The translations under genes and the position numbers were made by a program. A model generated the notes under the pieces. The model was not told the origin of the DNA and did no database searches. It saw nothing but the letters and a program-made list of their open reading frames with translations. Positions 1 through 8,708 of a stretch of 64,000 bases of DNA are shown here, piece after piece (position 1 is the first letter of the stretch; each line of letters begins with the position of its first letter). Source of the stretch: Flavobacterium jumunjinense (GTDB lineage: Bacteria > Bacteroidota > Bacteroidia > Flavobacteriales > Flavobacteriaceae); assembly GCF_021650975.2 (NCBI RefSeq), contig NZ_CP091285.1, positions 3,596,001 to 3,660,000 on the forward strand, written 5' to 3'.

Positions 1-30
1 TCGAATATAAAATAATTTTATATTTGTGAT

Positions 31-324
31 ATGAAGTTTTTATGTAAAATAGTTTTACTATTCTTTCTGTTTTTCCTTTCTGCACCATCTATTATTTCTT
101 TATGTGATGATAGTGCAGATCTTTCTTCGTTTTTTAATTTATCAGAAGAGGAAGAAGAAGAGAATATTGCTAGTTTTAATGAAATAAAAGTACTTCCAAT
201 TTTTCAAAGTTGTTCTTTATTACCATTTAAAAGAATTTTTAGAAAAAAACATTTTATTATTGATGACAAATTTGTAGAAAGTCAGACATTAATTATTTTT
301 TCTCCCCCTCCCGAATTAATTTAA
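31..324 (+). CDS. Small exported protein of unknown function
   Basis: This 97-residue ORF begins with a hydrophobic segment (residues about 4-25) that looks like a signal peptide or membrane anchor. An acidic run of six glutamates follows near residue 40, and the second half is basic and hydrophobic. I do not recognise a family. It lies 42 bp upstream of the SulP transporter on the same strand and may share its transcript. Small exported proteins of this kind often precede transporter genes in flavobacteria, and another (56383-56808) precedes the RND operon here. The reading frame is plausible, but function is unknown. Confidence 0.55.
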   Translation: MKFLCKIVLLFFLFFLSAPSIISLCDDSADLSSFFNLSEEEEEENIASFNEIKVLPIFQSCSLLPFKRIFRKKHFIIDDKFVESQTLIIFSPPPELI

Positions 325-366
325 AAAAATACGAAACAATTTTTTTAAATTAAATTAAATCATTTT

Positions 367-1944
367 ATGTTCAAGTTTTTAAAGAACGATATTCCAGCGA
401 GTATTGTTGTGTTTTTTGTGGCTTTACCTTTGTGTTTAGGTATTGCTTTAGCTAGTGATGCTCCACCATTATCAGGATTAATTTCGGGTATAATTGGAGG
501 GATCGTAGTAGGTTTGATTAGTAAATCAAAAATAGGGGTGAGTGGTCCAGCTGCTGGTTTAGCAGCAATTGTTGCAAGTGCTATAAGTTCATTAGGAAGT
601 TTTGAATTATTTTTATCTGCTGTAGTTTTAGCAGGTGTAATTCAAATACTTTTTGGTATAGTACGCTTAGGAGTTATTGGATATTTCTTTCCAAATAGTG
701 TTATTAAAGGTATGCTTACAGGAATTGGAATCATTATTATTTTGAAGCAAATACCTCACTTTTTTGGATATGATAATGAAGCAGAAGGTGCTGATAGTTT
801 TATTGAGCAATCTGGAGAGAATACTTTTAGTGCAATTATAAATGTTTTTGACAATATAACATTGGGCTCATTTATAATAGGTCTAATTGGGTTAATTATT
901 ATTATATTTTGGGATAATGTGTTAACTAAAAAGCATCATTTCTTTAAGATTGTGCAAGGATCATTAGTTGCTGTATTTATAGGTACAATTTTACAAGTTT
1001 TTTTTAGTAACAATGCATCTTTGTTAATTGAAGGAAAGCATTTAGTGCAGGTTCCAGCTCCAGATAACTTATCTGGTTTTCTTGAACATTTAAAATTTCC
1101 AGATTTTAGTCAAATTTTTTCTTCTGATGTAATACTTATTGCTTTCACCCTCGCACTTGTGGCTAGTTTAGAAACATTATTAAGTGTTGAGGCAACAGAT
1201 AAATTAGATCCTGAAAAAAATATTACACCAACAAATAGAGAATTATTTGCACAAGGAATTGGAAATATATTTTCTGGTTTAATTGGAGGTTTGCCTATTA
1301 CTCAAGTTATTGTTAGAAGTTCTGCTAATGTTCAATCGAATGCTAAGACGAAGCTTTCAGCCATTTTGCATGGTTTCTTATTGCTTATTTCAGTTTTAGC
1401 TATTCCAATGCTTTTAAACCATATTCCAAAATCGGTTTTAGCATCAATTTTAATTATCGTAGGATTTAAGCTTGCTAAGCCTTCACTTTTCAAAAAAATG
1501 TTCAATTTAGGTTGGACACAATTTGTTCCTTTCATAATTACAGTTGTCTTTATCGTATTTAAAGATCTTTTATGGGGAATTTTTATTGGATTATTTATCG
1601 GTGTTATAGTTATTTTAGTAAAAAGTTATCAAAACTCTTTCTTTTTACATAAAAGTGAAAGTAAAGATCCTGAAGTTGTAAAAATGACATTTGCAGAAGA
1701 AATTACTTTTCTAAACAAGGCAACAATTCAAAGGGAATTATTTAACCTTCCTGAGAATTCTCGTTTAGAATTAGATATTAGAAAAACGACCTATTTAGAC
1801 AATGATATCGTTGAGATATTGGAAGATTTTGTAGTACAAGCTAAGAATAAGAACATTTTTGTGCTTTTAAAATCAGAAAGAGGTGAAGTTGATAATCCAA
1901 GTAGTTACATTGAATTTTTTAAATTAAGAAAACAATCAAGATAA
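367..1944 (+). CDS. SulP family inorganic anion transporter
   Basis: A 525-residue inner-membrane transporter of the SulP/SLC26 family. The N-terminal part has the family-typical opening (short cytoplasmic stretch, then a PLCLGIA segment and a GPAAG motif near residue 60) and about 10-12 hydrophobic segments to about residue 415. A C-terminal STAS-like domain (about 435-520) follows, with the IRKTTYLDNDIVE stretch matching the STAS core. The carbonic anhydrase gene starts 10 bp downstream, so bicarbonate is a reasonable substrate guess, as in BicA-like pairs. Sulfate cannot be excluded from sequence alone. Confidence 0.9.
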   Translation: MFKFLKNDIPASIVVFFVALPLCLGIALASDAPPLSGLISGIIGGIVVGLISKSKIGVSGPAAGLAAIVASAISSLGSFELFLSAVVLAGVIQILFGIVRLGVIGYFFPNSVIKGMLTGIGIIIILKQIPHFFGYDNEAEGADSFIEQSGENTFSAIINVFDNITLGSFIIGLIGLIIIIFWDNVLTKKHHFFKIVQGSLVAVFIGTILQVFFSNNASLLIEGKHLVQVPAPDNLSGFLEHLKFPDFSQIFSSDVILIAFTLALVASLETLLSVEATDKLDPEKNITPTNRELFAQGIGNIFSGLIGGLPITQVIVRSSANVQSNAKTKLSAILHGFLLLISVLAIPMLLNHIPKSVLASILIIVGFKLAKPSLFKKMFNLGWTQFVPFIITVVFIVFKDLLWGIFIGLFIGVIVILVKSYQNSFFLHKSESKDPEVVKMTFAEEITFLNKATIQRELFNLPENSRLELDIRKTTYLDNDIVEILEDFVVQAKNKNIFVLLKSERGEVDNPSSYIEFFKLRKQSR

Positions 1945-1954
1945 ACAAATAGTT

Positions 1955-2590
1955 ATGAGTGATTTTTATAAAAAGATTATAGAGAATAATAAGTTATGGG
2001 TTGAAGATAAATTAAAAATTAGCCCAGATTATTTTAATAATTTAGCAGAAGGACAACAACCTCCTTTACTATGGATTGGTTGTTCAGATAGTCGTGTTCC
2101 TGCAAATGAAATTATTGGTGCAGAACCAGGAGAAGTATTTGTACATAGAAATATTGCTAATATGGTTGTGCATTCAGATATGAATATGTTAAGTGTATTG
2201 GATTATGCTGTTAATGCTTTAAAAGTAAAACATGTTATTGTTTGTGGTCATTATGGATGTGGTGGAGTTAAAGCTGCAATGGGTAATGACTCAATCGGTG
2301 TAATTGATAACTGGATTAGACATATTAAAGATGTATATCGTTTTCATCAAGATGAACTGGATTCAATTGTTGATGAAAAAGATCGTTTTAATAAATTCGT
2401 TGAGTTAAATGTAAAAGAACAAGTTTTTGATTTAGCGAAAACATCTATTGTTCAATCAGCTTGGAAGAAAGGTCAAGAATTGAGTATCCATGGTTGGGTT
2501 TATGGATTAAATTCGGGCTATGTAACCGATTTAGGTGTAAACTTTAGTTCTGATAAAGATTTATCGAATGTATATCAATTGAAATTTTAA
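1955..2590 (+). CDS. Beta-class carbonic anhydrase
   Basis: A 211-residue cytosolic enzyme interconverting CO2 and bicarbonate. The zinc ligands are visible as Cys43, His99 and Cys102 in the CSDSRV and HYGCGG motifs, and the Asp45/Arg47 dyad of beta-class enzymes is present. Length is normal for the plant-type beta class. It sits 10 bp after the SulP transporter, suggesting co-transcription and coupling of bicarbonate transport to CO2 hydration. A bidirectional hairpin ends the unit. Confidence 0.95.
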   Translation: MSDFYKKIIENNKLWVEDKLKISPDYFNNLAEGQQPPLLWIGCSDSRVPANEIIGAEPGEVFVHRNIANMVVHSDMNMLSVLDYAVNALKVKHVIVCGHYGCGGVKAAMGNDSIGVIDNWIRHIKDVYRFHQDELDSIVDEKDRFNKFVELNVKEQVFDLAKTSIVQSAWKKGQELSIHGWVYGLNSGYVTDLGVNFSSDKDLSNVYQLKF

Positions 2591-2600
2591 ATATATAGAT

Positions 2601-2638
2601 TAGTAGGTTATAAATGTTTTATAGCCTACTATCTTTTA
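2601..2638. terminator. Bidirectional terminator between carbonic anhydrase and LETM1-like gene
   Basis: A 14-bp imperfect stem (2601-2614 with 2618-2631, one G-U type mismatch) with a 3-nt loop and a T-rich tail. It lies between two convergent genes and could serve both. Confidence 0.7.
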
Positions 2639-2647
2639 TAAGTACAA

Positions 2648-3844
2648 TTATTCGTCTAGGTTTTCGTTAAATGCAGACGGAAGTAATTGAGGTATATATT
2701 TTACAAGAATTGGTAATAAAATACCACCACCAGGAAGTAGAAAAATAGTTAAAGAAGGTATTGTTTTACATATATCTAACAACTGTTTTTTTACTTTCTT
2801 TTTTTCCACATCATCCAAATCTTTTGTTGTAGATTTTGCTAAAAGAATCATTAATTCTTTACTCTCAACGATTTCTTTAGTCAATCTTTTTTTGTTTCTT
2901 GTTATTAGTTTTATAACAGTTGCATTAGTTTGATTGTAGAAATGTTTAACTGGGTTTGAATGATTAAAATAGGATATGTTATTTCTATTTGTTTTGATGA
3001 AATTTCTAATATTTAAAATACTTTCTGTAGCAATAGTGTCTGAAATAGTCAATTTTTCAGAAATATAATTCAGAAATAAATATTCATTCTCATCTAATTT
3101 CTCATCACTTAAAAGTGCCATTTGAACTAAATCGAAGAAATAGAATTTTTCTAAATCATTAGTGATAAATTCATAATTAAACTCTTCAATGGTAATTTTT
3201 TCGACTTCATTACTTTTAGAATAGCGTAATGAATTTTGAAACAATTTTAATAGTAATTCATCAGCATGTGTTTTTATTTTTTTAACATCTAATGCCATGC
3301 AAATAATTTGAAAAACTCTTTTTTCGAAGGTTTCAAAGTATTTTTTTGAAAAATCGGTATTTTCTATAAAATGATAAAATGCCAAGACGTCTAAAAAGAG
3401 TAATGCATTTGTTACTATATGAGAAAAATTTTTAGAAACAACATTTTGATTGGTCTGAATTCTATCATTAATTACAGACTCTAGTTGTAAATTATCAGAT
3501 GTTTCAGGTAATAGTTTTTTTAAGAATAAATAGTTGTTTTTTTGTATGGCTTTATAGAATGAATTTGCTGTTTTTAAGAATGCTTCTTTAGATGATGATT
3601 TAGTTTTTAAACAAAAAACACCATATAAAGCATCAAGAAAGACAATTTTGGTAATTTCATCAATAGATAATTCCTTTATTTCATCTTCTTTAACATTTGA
3701 AAAAGAAACAGCATGACCATATATTAACCCCGTTTTCCTAATAGCAGTATAGTAGTCAATACTATCTAAAATTTCATCATTTTTTTGTTTTTCTAAAACC
3801 GTAAAAAATTTATCTATCCAGCCGTTAATTGATGGGTTAATCAT
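2648..3844 (-). CDS. LETM1-like (LETM1-related biofilm-associated) protein
   Basis: A 398-residue protein, largely alpha-helical and charged. Its C-terminus carries the segment FLLPGGGILLPILVKYIP followed by a polar tail, the hallmark of bacterial LETM1-like proteins and of the family annotated in Bacteroidota as LETM1-related biofilm-associated protein. No signal peptide is seen. One C-terminal hydrophobic segment (about 368-390) is likely membrane-associated. Mitochondrial LETM1 is involved in ion homeostasis, but the bacterial role is not established. It is transcribed alone, convergent with carbonic anhydrase and divergent from the antiporter. Confidence 0.75.
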   Translation of the reverse strand: MINPSINGWIDKFFTVLEKQKNDEILDSIDYYTAIRKTGLIYGHAVSFSNVKEDEIKELSIDEITKIVFLDALYGVFCLKTKSSSKEAFLKTANSFYKAIQKNNYLFLKKLLPETSDNLQLESVINDRIQTNQNVVSKNFSHIVTNALLFLDVLAFYHFIENTDFSKKYFETFEKRVFQIICMALDVKKIKTHADELLLKLFQNSLRYSKSNEVEKITIEEFNYEFITNDLEKFYFFDLVQMALLSDEKLDENEYLFLNYISEKLTISDTIATESILNIRNFIKTNRNNISYFNHSNPVKHFYNQTNATVIKLITRNKKRLTKEIVESKELMILLAKSTTKDLDDVEKKKVKKQLLDICKTIPSLTIFLLPGGGILLPILVKYIPQLLPSAFNENLDE

Positions 3845-3971
3845 GATTGTTTAATTATTTTGCGAAGTTAGAAAAAATATTTTCTATAGATATAAAACTA
3901 TCTTTATATCTTGCCTAAATAATTTTTCATATTCTTAAAGTTAGTCATATCTTAGTAGAAAATTAATTTAT

Positions 3972-5192
3972 ATGAACTATGTTATTATAGCTATTGTATG
4001 TGCTTTATTACTACTAGCTTATATTTTTACAATCTCTGCTTCTAAGACAAAAATTCCATCTGTAATTTTGCTTTTAATCCTAGGTTGGGCGGTAAGACAG
4101 TTATCTGAAGTTTTTCACTTATCAATGCCAGACTTAAACCCATTACTACCATTGTTAGGTACAATTGGATTAATATTGATTGTATTAGAAGGTTCATTAG
4201 ATTTAAAACTAAATAAGGAGAAATTACCCTTTGTTTGGAAAACTTTTATAACCGCAATTGTTCCATTAATATTAACGGCAATAATTTTAGCTTATTGTTT
4301 TTATTATTTCATTGATGTTAGTTTTAAGGACGGGTTAATTAATGCAATTCCTCTATGTATTATTAGTAGCGCTATTGCAATTTCTAGTGTTGGACATTTA
4401 AATGTGTATAATAAAGAATTTGCTATCTATGAAAGTAGTTTGTCTGATATTATAGGTGTTTTGTTTTTTAACTTTATAACATTAAATGCAGTTATTAATT
4501 TAGAATCGGTTGGTCACTTCGGAATTCAAATTTTATTAATGGTTGTAATTTCTTTTATTGCTACTGCTTTTTTAGCATTCTTATTGAGTAAAATTGATCA
4601 TCATGTTAAGTTTGCACCTATTGCTTTATTGATAATATTGATATTTGCAGTATCTGAAATTTATCACTTACCAGCATTATTATTCATTATGTTTTTCGGT
4701 TTAATTATGGAGAATTTTGATGAATTAGATAAATTTAAGTGGATTCGTAAATTAAGACCTAATACATTGGATAGAGAAGTGCAGAAATTTAAAGAGTTGA
4801 TTATCGAATCTGCCTTTTTAGTTCGTTCTGTATTTTTCTTGCTTTTTGGTTTTTTAATGAAAACGGAAGATATTCTAAATCCAGATACTTTTGTAATTGC
4901 ACTAATAATTGTTACTATAATATATTTGATTAGAGCAGTACAATTGAAGTTCTTTAAGGTTAAATTAATGCCTTTATTATTTATTGCACCGCGTGGATTA
5001 ATTACGATTCTTTTATTTTTAAAAATTGAAGAAGCAAATAGAATTCCATACGTAAACAAAGCATTAATAATTCAAGTTATAGTACTTTCTGCTTTATTTA
5101 TGATGGTTGGTTTAGTGTTTAATAAAACAGATAAAATTGAGAAACCAAAGAATAACGACAATTTATCTATTGATTTAGAAGTACCGCTATAG
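3972..5192 (+). CDS. Cation:proton antiporter (CPA family)
   Basis: A 406-residue integral membrane protein with about 11-12 hydrophobic segments along its whole length. The overall pattern, with the early GTIGLILIVLEGSLDL segment and the SSAIAISSVGH region, fits monovalent cation:proton antiporters of the CPA1/CPA2 superfamily. It lacks an appended TrkA-N or C-terminal regulatory domain. It is a single-gene unit with its own terminator at 5216-5248. The transported ion (Na+, K+ or Li+) cannot be told from sequence. Confidence 0.8.
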   Translation: MNYVIIAIVCALLLLAYIFTISASKTKIPSVILLLILGWAVRQLSEVFHLSMPDLNPLLPLLGTIGLILIVLEGSLDLKLNKEKLPFVWKTFITAIVPLILTAIILAYCFYYFIDVSFKDGLINAIPLCIISSAIAISSVGHLNVYNKEFAIYESSLSDIIGVLFFNFITLNAVINLESVGHFGIQILLMVVISFIATAFLAFLLSKIDHHVKFAPIALLIILIFAVSEIYHLPALLFIMFFGLIMENFDELDKFKWIRKLRPNTLDREVQKFKELIIESAFLVRSVFFLLFGFLMKTEDILNPDTFVIALIIVTIIYLIRAVQLKFFKVKLMPLLFIAPRGLITILLFLKIEEANRIPYVNKALIIQVIVLSALFMMVGLVFNKTDKIEKPKNNDNLSIDLEVPL

Positions 5193-5215
5193 AAGATATG
5201 AAAAGACATATACTA

Positions 5216-5248
5216 AGGGCTGTTCGTAATTTATCGGACAGCCTTTTT
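5216..5248 (+). terminator. Intrinsic terminator of the antiporter gene
   Basis: The hairpin pairs ggctgttcg (5218-5226) with cggacagcc (5235-5243), allowing one G-U pair, and is followed by five Ts. It lies 24 bp after the antiporter stop. The rest of the 5193-5527 gap is AT-rich with no gene seen. Confidence 0.8.
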
Positions 5249-5465
5249 GATTTAAAATATAGTCAGAACTTATATCTTTATGTATTATTTTAAGCTATAG
5301 ATTTGGCAATACTTATTTAGTTTGTTATTGATAAGATAAAAGAAGTAAAATGGTAATATTTTGCGATTAAGTGCAAATCATTTGATTAGTTAAAAACTAT
5401 ACAAATTAGTAGAAAACCTTTCTAATCTTTTGATCTTTTAGAATGTATTTGGGAGTTGTTAAATA

Positions 5466-5495
5466 AAAAAATCCACTCATAAAGAGTGGATTCTT
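5466..5495 (-). terminator. Terminator of the fatty-acid oxidation operon
   Basis: A perfect 8-bp stem, atccactc (5471-5478) and gagtggat (5484-5491), with a 5-nt loop. On the minus strand it is followed by a run of seven Ts. It lies 37 bp beyond the acyl-CoA dehydrogenase stop. Confidence 0.8.
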
Positions 5496-5527
5496 AAACA
5501 AACTAAACCAAAAGTTTGTGCAACCAA

Positions 5528-7318
5528 TTAAAAGCAATATTGATTTTCGCTAATTAATTTTGCTGCAATTTTTTCACGTAACCTAATTACATTAGGCATA
5601 TTTGTGTATTTTGTAAAACGTTTTAATCCCATTAACATCATACGTTGTTCATCTCCTTCAGCAAAAGAAACAACACCTTCTTTTCCTTTTTCGTTGATGA
5701 TATCTACTGCATGATATAAATATAATTGAGCCATTGCAATTTGCTCTTGTACTTTATCAGTACCTTCTTTCTTAGCTAATTTTTCAGTTCTAAGAATTGC
5801 ACTTTCTGCCATGTAGATTTCAATTAAAATATCAGAAGCAGCCATTAATAACTGTTGGTGATCTTCCAATTGTGGTCCGTATTTTTGAACAGCAGAACCA
5901 GCAACCATTAAGAATACTTTCTTAAGTTTTGCAATCATTTCTTTCTCTTCAGCAAATAACTCAGAATAATCTGGTGTATCGAAAGAAGGAATACCCATTA
6001 ATTCTTCAGCCACAGCCATTGCAGGACCTAATAAATCAACATGACCTTTCATTGCTTTCTTCACTAACATACCAACAGATAACATTCTATTGATTTCGTT
6101 AGTTCCTTCATAAATACGTGCAATACGAGCATCTCTCCAAGCACTTTCCATTGGTGCATCTTCAGAGAATCCCATACCACCAAAAATTTGAATTCCTTCA
6201 TCTGTACAAGATTGTACGTCTTCAGAAACAGCAACTTTTAAGATAGAACATTCAATTGCAAATTCTTCAACACCTTTCAATTCAGCTTCTTGGTGTGTGT
6301 TTCCTTCTTGAGTTCTAATATTAATTCTAGTTTCTATATCATGTGCAGCTCTATAAGAAGCACTTTCTCCAACATAAGCATTTGTTGCCATTTCAGCTAA
6401 TTTTGCCTGAATTGCACCAAAACTAGAAATAGGTGTTTTAAATTGTTGCCTTTCGTTTGCATAATTAACAGCACCAGAAATAGTTCTTCTTTGTGCTTCT
6501 AAACAAGCAGCCGCTAATTTGATGCGACCAACGTTTAATGCATTCATTGCTATTTTGAATCCATCACCACGACCTGCTAACATATTTTCTACAGATACTT
6601 TAGTTTCATTAAAGAAAACTTGACGAGTAGAAGAGGAGCGAATACCTAATTTATGTTCTTCATCTCCTAAAGAAATTCCATTTGACGGATCATTTTCTAC
6701 GATGAAACCAGTAATGTTTTTATCATCTTCAATACGAGCGAATACGATAAAAACTTGACAGAAACCTGCGTTTGAAATCCACATTTTTCCACCAGTAATT
6801 TTATAATGTGTACCATCTTCAGAAAGTACAGCTTTTGTTTTACCAGAATTAGCATCAGATCCTGCTCCAGGCTCAGTTAAACAGTAAGCACCAAACCACT
6901 CACCAGTAGCTAATTTAGATACATATTTTTGTTTTTGCTCTTCTGTACCATATAAAGTAATTGGCATTGTTCCAATTCCAGTATGTGCACCAAATGCAGT
7001 AGAGAAAGAACCTGTTGCACCAGAAATGTAATCACAAACTAACATTGTGTTTACAAATCCCATTCCCATTCCACCATAAGCTTCAGGAACAGAGATGCTT
7101 AAGAATCCAAGATCACCCGCTTTTTTCATTACTTCTTCAGTAAGCGCATAGTCTTTTTTCTCAAATCTTTCTTTGTTAGGCCATAATTCTTTGTCTACGA
7201 ATTCTTTAACAGAATCACGCATCATAATTTGCTCTTCAGAAAAATCTTCTGGTGTGAAAATATCTTCACATTTTGTTTCTTTTACAAGGAATTGTCCTCC
7301 TCTGATAATATCTGCCAT
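5528..7318 (-). CDS. Acyl-CoA dehydrogenase
   Basis: A 596-residue flavoenzyme catalysing the first step of fatty-acid beta-oxidation, acyl-CoA to trans-2-enoyl-CoA. It has the standard acyl-CoA dehydrogenase N-terminal, middle and C-terminal domains. The catalytic-base motif YEGTNEINR is present with Glu404, as are the CLTEPGAGSD and WISNAG flavin-contact segments. About 150 additional C-terminal residues are typical of the longer very-long-chain-like enzymes. It is the last gene of the marR/hydroxyacyl-CoA dehydrogenase/thiolase operon and is followed by a clear terminator. Confidence 0.95.
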   Translation of the reverse strand: MADIIRGGQFLVKETKCEDIFTPEDFSEEQIMMRDSVKEFVDKELWPNKERFEKKDYALTEEVMKKAGDLGFLSISVPEAYGGMGMGFVNTMLVCDYISGATGSFSTAFGAHTGIGTMPITLYGTEEQKQKYVSKLATGEWFGAYCLTEPGAGSDANSGKTKAVLSEDGTHYKITGGKMWISNAGFCQVFIVFARIEDDKNITGFIVENDPSNGISLGDEEHKLGIRSSSTRQVFFNETKVSVENMLAGRGDGFKIAMNALNVGRIKLAAACLEAQRRTISGAVNYANERQQFKTPISSFGAIQAKLAEMATNAYVGESASYRAAHDIETRINIRTQEGNTHQEAELKGVEEFAIECSILKVAVSEDVQSCTDEGIQIFGGMGFSEDAPMESAWRDARIARIYEGTNEINRMLSVGMLVKKAMKGHVDLLGPAMAVAEELMGIPSFDTPDYSELFAEEKEMIAKLKKVFLMVAGSAVQKYGPQLEDHQQLLMAASDILIEIYMAESAILRTEKLAKKEGTDKVQEQIAMAQLYLYHAVDIINEKGKEGVVSFAEGDEQRMMLMGLKRFTKYTNMPNVIRLREKIAAKLISENQYCF

Positions 7319-7438
7319 ATCTTTTTTATTTTTTAGAGAGAAAAGAAAATAGAGAAAAGAATAAAGACTTGGCTTTAATTAATTCTATTTTCATTTCAGT
7401 TTTTATTAATCTATTTTCTATACTCTTTATTCTATGTT

Positions 7439-8626
7439 CTATTTCAAAAACTCAAAAACACCAGCTGTACCTTGTCCTGTTCCAACACACATGGTTACCA
7501 TTCCGTATTTTGCATTTCCACGCTTACGCATTTCATCAAACAATTGAACAGATAATTTTGCACCTGTACAACCAAGTGGGTGACCTAATGCAATTGCTCC
7601 ACCATTTACGTTTACGATATCTGGGTTTAATCCAAGTTCACGAACAACTGCTAATGATTGAGAAGCAAATGCTTCGTTTAATTCGATTAAATCAATATCT
7701 GATTGTTTTAAACCAGCTTGTTTTAATACTTTAGGAATTGCTTTAACTGGTCCGATACCCATAATTCTAGGTTCAACACCAGCTGATGCAAAGTTTACTA
7801 ATCTTGCGATTGGTTCAAGGTTTAATTCTTTTACCATTTCTTCGCTCATTACTAAAACAAATGCAGCTCCATCACTCATTTGTGAAGAGTTTCCAGCTGT
7901 TACACTACCGTCAGCTGCAAATACTGGACGTAATTTTGCCAATGCTTCAACAGAAGTTCCAGCTCTTGGTCCTTCATCTTTATTCACTACGTATGAACGT
8001 GTTTCTTTTTTGCCGTTTTCGTTAACGAAAGTTTCTTCAACAGTAATTGGAACAATTTGGTCATCAAATCTACCTTCTGCTTGTGCTTTTAAGGCTTTCA
8101 TATGTGATTTGAATGCAAATTCATCTTGATCTTCACGAGAAACTTTAAATTGATTAGCAACTGCTTCAGCTGTTAACCCCATTCCCCAATAATAATCTTC
8201 GTGTCCTGCAGCTGAAACTTTATAATCTGGAGTTGGTTTATAACCACCCATTGGAATATAACTCATACTTTCTGCACCACCTGCAATGATACAATCTGCC
8301 ATTCCTGATTGAATTTTTGCAGTTGCCATTCCGATAGTTTCAATTCCAGATGCACAATATCTATTTACTGTTACACCTGGTACATCTTCTACTTTTAATC
8401 CCATTAAGGAAATTAAACGAGCAACGTTTAAACCTTGTTCTGCCTCTGGCATTGCATTTCCAACCATAACATCGTCAATACGAGTTTTGTCGAAATTAGG
8501 CAATTCGTTCATCATGTGTTCAATTGTTTCAGCAGCCAATTCATCTGGTCTTTTGAAACGAAAAACGCCTTTAGGTGCTTTACCAACTGCCGTTCTGTAT
8601 GCTTTTACTATATATGCTGTTTTCAT
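7439..8626 (-). CDS. fadA: Acetyl-CoA C-acyltransferase (3-ketoacyl-CoA thiolase)
   Basis: A 395-residue thiolase that cleaves 3-ketoacyl-CoA with CoA to release acetyl-CoA, the last step of each beta-oxidation round. The nucleophilic Cys91 (VNRYCASG), His349 (GHPLG) and Cys380 (CVGTGQG) of the active site are all present, and the length is standard. It lies between the two-domain hydroxyacyl-CoA dehydrogenase and the acyl-CoA dehydrogenase. The symbol is by functional analogy with FadA. Confidence 0.95.
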   Translation of the reverse strand: MKTAYIVKAYRTAVGKAPKGVFRFKRPDELAAETIEHMMNELPNFDKTRIDDVMVGNAMPEAEQGLNVARLISLMGLKVEDVPGVTVNRYCASGIETIGMATAKIQSGMADCIIAGGAESMSYIPMGGYKPTPDYKVSAAGHEDYYWGMGLTAEAVANQFKVSREDQDEFAFKSHMKALKAQAEGRFDDQIVPITVEETFVNENGKKETRSYVVNKDEGPRAGTSVEALAKLRPVFAADGSVTAGNSSQMSDGAAFVLVMSEEMVKELNLEPIARLVNFASAGVEPRIMGIGPVKAIPKVLKQAGLKQSDIDLIELNEAFASQSLAVVRELGLNPDIVNVNGGAIALGHPLGCTGAKLSVQLFDEMRKRGNAKYGMVTMCVGTGQGTAGVFEFLK

Positions 8627-8708
8627 ATTTTTTTAGATAATAGAAGAAAGAGGAAAGAGAAAAGAGTAAATATTAATCTTTTTCTTGGTTCTTTTTTCTT
8701 GGTTCTTT

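Noticed and set aside
7369..8025. Plus-strand ORFs opposite the thiolase gene
   Set aside because: They are antisense shadows of a strongly conserved thiolase and have Leu/Gln-rich low-complexity composition without any motif.
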